From: Bacteroidaceae bacterium
GTDB taxonomy: Bacteria; Bacteroidota; Bacteroidia; Bacteroidales; Bacteroidaceae
NCBI GenBank assembly: GCA_017483605.1
Contig: JAFUWG010000023.1
Location: 1 to 64,000 of the forward strand
Direction of reading: 5' to 3'
Length of the DNA: 64,000 bases
The first letter of the stretch is position 1. Every line of letters starts with the position of its first letter. Under the pieces are notes generated by a model. It was not told where the DNA came from. It made no database searches and saw only the letters and a program-made list of their open reading frames with translations. Both the position numbers and the translations under genes were made by a program. Positions 63,184-64,000 of the stretch are shown here, piece after piece.

Positions 63184-64000
63184 TCAATACCATTGAATTG
63201 AACTTGAATAACTTGACTTCTTGTCATATTTGAGTGCATCGGTGAGGGTGCTGGCGTTGGCACGCATCGTGATGTGGTAACTGGTGAAGGTTCCGAAGAC
63301 CAATCCGCAGGAGATGTTGAAGCAGTGCATATCACGCGAGATGTTCACGGTGGTCATGGAGATGGCCTTATTCGTAAAGTCCCAACCCGAGGAAAAACTG
63401 CAGTTCCAGTTGCTTGCCAGTTTGAGGTTGCCCGAGAAGTTCAGGTTCTGTGTGAACTTGTACGGATAACGCATGTTCTTCACATTGATGTCTTTGCTTC
63501 GGTCTTCTGCCATCGTGATACCGTATGAGATAGAGAAGGACCACGGCATCTGGAACTTCATGTAGCCATCCTCGTCCAATCCGTCGCCGCTCGAATCTTT
63601 CTTTCCGTTATTGCGACGGTTCGGGTCGTCGATGTTTGTCTCCAAGTCGTCATCATCAAGGTCGTCATCGTCATCCATATCCTCATCCGCCTCATCCTCT
63701 ATGTCGTCTCCATGACCAAACAGTTTTCGGATGCTGTCTTTCAGTTTCTTGAACGTCTGATTATTGAACGTGTAGGACAGGTTCTTTGACATACCCTGGA
63801 ATCGTCCGAACCGCCCGTAAGACCATTCGGTGCGATTGCCGACAATGACATTGCCGTTCTTGTCGAACTCGTAGGCGTATGTGTTGAACACAGCGTTCAT
63901 ATTGAAGGTGGTCTTGCCCCATTTCAGACGGAGGCTAGTGGAAAGGTTTGACCACGGCTGTGTCTTGGCAGCCAAGTTGTAGGAGATGTTGGCACCGAGT
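63184..64000 (-). CDS. LptD-like outer membrane LPS assembly protein (C-terminal part)
   Basis: The gene runs off the window end. At least 270 residues of beta-barrel are visible. Alternating strands such as 'FNMNAVFNTYAYEFDKNGNV' and 'LNFSGNLKLASNWNCSFSSG', and an end 'ITMRANASTLTDALKYDKKS', match the C-terminal part of the large Bacteroidota LptD/OstA-like protein. An unusual Asp-rich periplasmic or extracellular loop is present (around 'DEADEDMDDDDDLDDDDLET'). The start is not in the window. Confidence 0.7.
   Translation of the reverse strand, partial: LGANISYNLAAKTQPWSNLSTSLRLKWGKTTFNMNAVFNTYAYEFDKNGNVIVGNRTEWSYGRFGRFQGMSKNLSYTFNNQTFKKLKDSIRKLFGHGDDIEDEADEDMDDDDDLDDDDLETNIDDPNRRNNGKKDSSGDGLDEDGYMKFQMPWSFSISYGITMAEDRSKDINVKNMRYPYKFTQNLNFSGNLKLASNWNCSFSSGWDFTNKAISMTTVNISRDMHCFNISCGLVFGTFTSYHITMRANASTLTDALKYDKKSSYSSSIQWY

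Overview
The window looks like a chromosomal segment from a Bacteroidales bacterium of the Prevotella type. The evidence is: many promoters with the Bacteroidota -7 box TAnnTTTG; a pyrophosphate-dependent phosphofructokinase; a BspA-type leucine-rich-repeat protein with a C-terminal sorting-like tail; DUF4421 and YARHG-domain proteins; an OadGAB sodium pump; a GH43/CE15/uronate gene set; and PheS, MurB, Def and RuvX sequences of that lineage. No rRNA, tRNA, complete insertion sequence or CRISPR array was recognised. The taxonomic call is an inference from gene content.

Layout. 1-6.3 kb: a copy of a dispersed palindromic repeat, a lipoprotein, ribosomal protein S1, and three exported proteins of little-known function, the last lysozyme-like. 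6.3-16.4 kb: a carbohydrate block with an arabinanase-like GH43, prmA, a GH25 lysozyme, pfp, KDPG aldolase and KDG kinase on the minus strand, a divergent LacI-type regulator, a YARHG lipid- or surface-type exported protein and a CE15 glucuronoyl-esterase-like enzyme. 16.4-23.7 kb: an acidic-tailed protein, a TPR histidine kinase, a stand-alone AICAR transformylase, a small basic ORF, an MltF-like transglycosylase and a porin. 24.1-30.6 kb: an AraC-RND adaptor-RND pump-TolC efflux operon. 30.8-36.6 kb: a frameshifted DUF4421 gene, a complex intergenic repeat, pheS, and a lipoprotein-murB-MBL hydrolase operon. 36.7-41.1 kb: oadGAB and a HEPN/MNT toxin-antitoxin pair flanked by direct repeats. 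41.3-47.8 kb: a large outer-membrane barrel, then an orphan galactitol-type PTS EIIC followed by a KduI that carries a signal peptide. 48-56.6 kb: a tiny sorting-domain protein, grpE-dnaJ, and a hisH-hisA-hisF-hisIE-ftsE-lysC-lysA cluster. 56.6-64 kb: a second complete copy of the composite repeat, a BspA-like gene with a long and strongly structured 5' leader, a TPR protein, def, ruvX and the 3' part of an lptD-like gene.

How genes may work together. KduI (uronate isomerisation), KdgK and Eda (KDG to pyruvate and glyceraldehyde 3-phosphate), CE15 esterase and GH43 fit breakdown of glucuronoxylan, pectin or other uronic-acid polymers. The signal peptide on KduI and the neighbouring EIIC without EIIA/EIIB suggest that isomerisation happens in the periplasm and that the product is then taken up. 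The CE15 and EIIC-kduI upstream regions share an 18-bp motif, which hints at common control.

The most unusual DNA is intergenic. (1) Four copies of a cluster of exactly three 23-bp units, each a 19-bp palindrome plus 4 bp, show compensatory changes in the arms. Two copies are joined to a second array of nine degenerate 23-bp units. (2) Short direct/inverted arrays with 7-, 10-, 11- or 21-bp periods occur at several gene junctions and even inside tolC. (3) Two long 5' leaders, before the BspA-like gene and before the big barrel gene, contain long nested complementary segments that look like structured RNA.
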